Assembly: GCA_963853835.1 (NCBI GenBank) | Contig: OY970828.1 | Coordinates: 19,206,977 to 19,270,976 of the forward strand | DNA: 64,000 nucleotides | Source: Calendula officinalis | Taxonomy: Eukaryota; Streptophyta; Magnoliopsida; Asterales; Asteraceae | Reading direction: 5' to 3' | In this document: positions 62,273 to 64,000 of the stretch, in pieces | Layout: every line of letters starts with the position of its first letter | Position numbering within the stretch: the stretch's first letter is position 1 | Notes under the pieces: model-generated | The model's database searches: none | Told to the model about the DNA's origin: nothing | Seen by the model: only the letters and a program-made list of their open reading frames with translations | Translations under genes and position numbers: made by a program

Positions 62273-63740
62273 CTTCAGGAACCTTGAGTCTTGAGCCTTG
62301 AGCCTTGAGCCTTGAGCCTTGACCCTTGAACCTTGACCCTTGACCCTTTAGCCTTGAGCCTTGAGCCTTGAGTCTTGAGCCTTGAGACATGAGCCTTGAC
62401 CCTTGACCATTGAGTGTTGAGCCTTGAGCCTTGACTTTTGAGCCTTGACCCTTGAGGCGTGACTTGAGCCTTGAGCCTTGATCCTTGAGCCTTGAGCCTT
62501 GACCTTGACCCTTGACCGTTGACCCTCTACCCTTGACTGTTGTGCCTTGAGCCTTGACACTTGAGCCGTCACTTGAGCCTTGAGCCTTGAGCCTTGAGCC
62601 TTTTTCCTTGAGCCTTGAGCCTTCAGCCTTGAGCATTGAGCCTTGAGCTTTGAGCCTTGAGCCATGAGCCTTGAGCCTTGAGCCTTGAGCCTTGAACCTT
62701 GAGCCTTGAGCCTTGAGCCTTGAGCCTTGAGCCTTGAGCCTTGAGCCTTGAGCCTTGAGCCTTGAGCCTTGAGCCTCGAGCCCAGAGCCTGGAGTCTTGG
62801 GCCTTGAGCCTCAAGCCTTGAGCCTTGCACCTTGAGCCTTGAGCCTTGAGCCTTGAGCCTTGAGCCTTGAGCCTTGAGCCTTGAGCCTGGTGCCTTGACC
62901 CTGGAGCCTTGAGCCTCGAGCCCCGAGCCTTGAGCCTTCAGGAACCTTGAGTCTTGAGCCTTGAGCCTTGAGCCTTGAGCTTTGAGCCTTGAGCATTGAG
63001 CCTTAATCCTTGAGCCTAGAGCCTTGAGCCTTGAGCCTTGAGCCTTGAGCCTTGAGCCCGGAGCCTCGATCCCGGAGCCTCGATCCTCGAGCCTCTACCT
63101 CGAGCCTCAAGCCTTAACCCTTGACCCTTGAGCCTTGAGCCTTGAGCCTTGACCCTTGAGCCTTGTGCCTTGAGCCTTGAGCCTTGAGCCTTGAGCCTTG
63201 AGACATGAGCCTTGACCCTTGACCCTTGAGTGTTGAGCCTTGAGCCTTGACTTTTGAGCCTTGACCCTTGAGCCGTGACTTGAGCCTTGAGCCTTGATCC
63301 TTGAGCCTTGAGCCTTGACCCTTGACCCTTGACCCTTGACCGTTGACCCTCTACCCTTGACTGTTGTGCCTTGAGCCGTCACTTGAGCCTTGAGCCTTGA
63401 GCCTTGAGCCTTGAGCCTTGAGCCTTGAGCCTTGAGCCGTGAGCCTTGAGCCTTGAGCCTCGAGCTTCGAGCCTTGAGCCTCGAGCCCAGAGCCTTGAGC
63501 CTTGAGTCTTGAGCCTTGAGCCTTGAGCCTTGAGCCTTGAGCCTTGAGCCTTGAGCCTTGAGCCTTGAGCCTTGAGCCTTGGGCCTCGAGCCTCGAGCCT
63601 TGAGCCTTGAGCCTTGTGCCTTGAGACTTCAACCTGGAGCCTTGGAGCCTTGAGCGTCGAGCCTCAAACCTTGAGCCATGAACCTTGACCCTTGACCCTT
63701 GTGCCTTCAGCCTTGAGCCTTGAGACTTGAGCCATGACCC
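62273..63740. repeat. Family C displaced duplication, copy 2
   Basis: This is the partner of 57,755-59,200, with shared rare variants in the same order: GAGGCGTGACTTGAG, GACACTTGAGCCGTCAC, a GCCTGGTGCC unit, GATCCCGGAGCC, GAGCTTCGAGCC and CAACCTGGAGCCTTGG. Copies differ by whole heptamers. The segment between the two copies (about 59.2-62.2 kb) is related family C sequence. Confidence 0.85.
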
Positions 63741-64000
63741 TTAACACTTGACCCTTGAGTGTTGAGCCTTGAGCCTTGACTTTTGAGCCTTGACCCTTGA
63801 GCCGTGACTTGAGCCTTGAGCCTTGAGTTTTGACTCTTGACACGTGAGCCGTGACCCTTGAGCCTTAAGCCTTGAGCCTTGAGCCTTGAGCCTTGAGCCT
63901 TGAGCCTTGAGCCTTGAGCCTTGAGCCTTGAGCCTTGAGCCTTGAGACTTGAGCCTTGAGCCTTTTGCCTTGAGTCCTGACCCTTGAGCCGTGACTTGAG

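Larger units (their letters stand above)
55394..64000. repeat. Heptamer satellite array, right arm (family C)
   Basis: This is the same CCTTGAG array in the same orientation, running off the window end. It carries family C landmarks: GCCGTCACTTGAG, GCCGTGACTTGAG, GAGTGTTGAGCC, CTTCAGGAACC (56,042; 57,755; 58,404; 62,273; 62,936; variant at 61,894), GACCCTCTACCC and clusters of CCTCGAG. Several non-7-base units (GTCAC, GTGAC, CTTTTTCC) break the register. No gene or other element was seen. Confidence 0.95.

Noticed and set aside
55358..63632. Similar open frames in the right arm
   Set aside because: Same explanation. One of them (55,358-55,798) even runs from the satellite into the end of LTR 4, which shows the frames ignore real boundaries.
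1..64000. G-quadruplex or i-motif forming satellite
   Set aside because: The monomer has only GG or CC dinucleotides and no longer runs, so a stable quadruplex is not expected.

Overview
The window is non-genic, repeat-only nuclear DNA, most likely heterochromatin of a flowering plant. The plant assignment comes from the retrotransposon in the middle: LTR ends of the TGTAAC...GTTACA type, a 12-base primer-binding site complementary to plant initiator methionine tRNA, and the polyprotein-tail/polypurine sequence style of plant Ty3/gypsy elements. I cannot name the species. No host protein-coding or RNA gene can be supported anywhere in the 64 kb.

Layout. (1) 1-35,319: a satellite built from a 7-bp monomer, CCTTGAG on the + strand (CTCAAGG on the - strand). 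It is degenerate, mostly by single substitutions that keep the 7-base register. (2) 35,320-55,388: a - strand, non-coding (LARD-like) LTR retrotransposon present as a tandem array, LTR-internal-LTR-internal-LTR-internal-LTR. It has four 1,984-bp LTRs and three internal regions of about 4,045 bp, flanked by one 5-bp target-site duplication, CATTG. (3) 55,394-64,000: the same heptamer satellite continues to the window end. Both satellite arms are open-ended, so the array is longer than the roughly 44 kb seen here.

The satellite is not a simple repeat. It has at least three higher-order families. Family A (1 to about 6.6 kb) is a super-repeat of about 2.7 kb containing three distinguishable landmark blocks in the order A-B-C-A-B-C-A. 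Family B (about 6.6-34.1 kb) is a more scrambled set with periods of about 0.6-0.7 kb and 2-2.7 kb and several recent local duplications. Family C (34.1-35.3 kb and the whole right arm) has a 1.14-1.2-kb tandem period and a 4.5-kb displaced duplication. Landmark spacings within a family repeatedly leave the same remainder modulo 7. In family A this is explained exactly by three 6-base monomers carried in each landmark block. Duplication has therefore moved whole blocks, and length changes between copies are in whole heptamers.

The retrotransposon inserted once into a family C repeat; the neighbouring repeat copy at 56.5 kb preserves the empty target site. It then probably grew to three units by unequal recombination between LTRs. 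The units are almost identical: I noticed one substitution and a 15-to-13 T-tract change, both in the rightmost unit. The expansion therefore looks very recent, although an assembly duplication must be excluded. Inside each unit, two related polyprotein-tail/polypurine modules and a third partial motif suggest a composite element that has lost gag and pol and would depend on an autonomous partner.

The many long open frames on the - strand of the satellite are a side effect of the heptamer. It contains no stop on that strand in any frame and always reads as permutations of GSRLKAQ. They are not annotated as genes.
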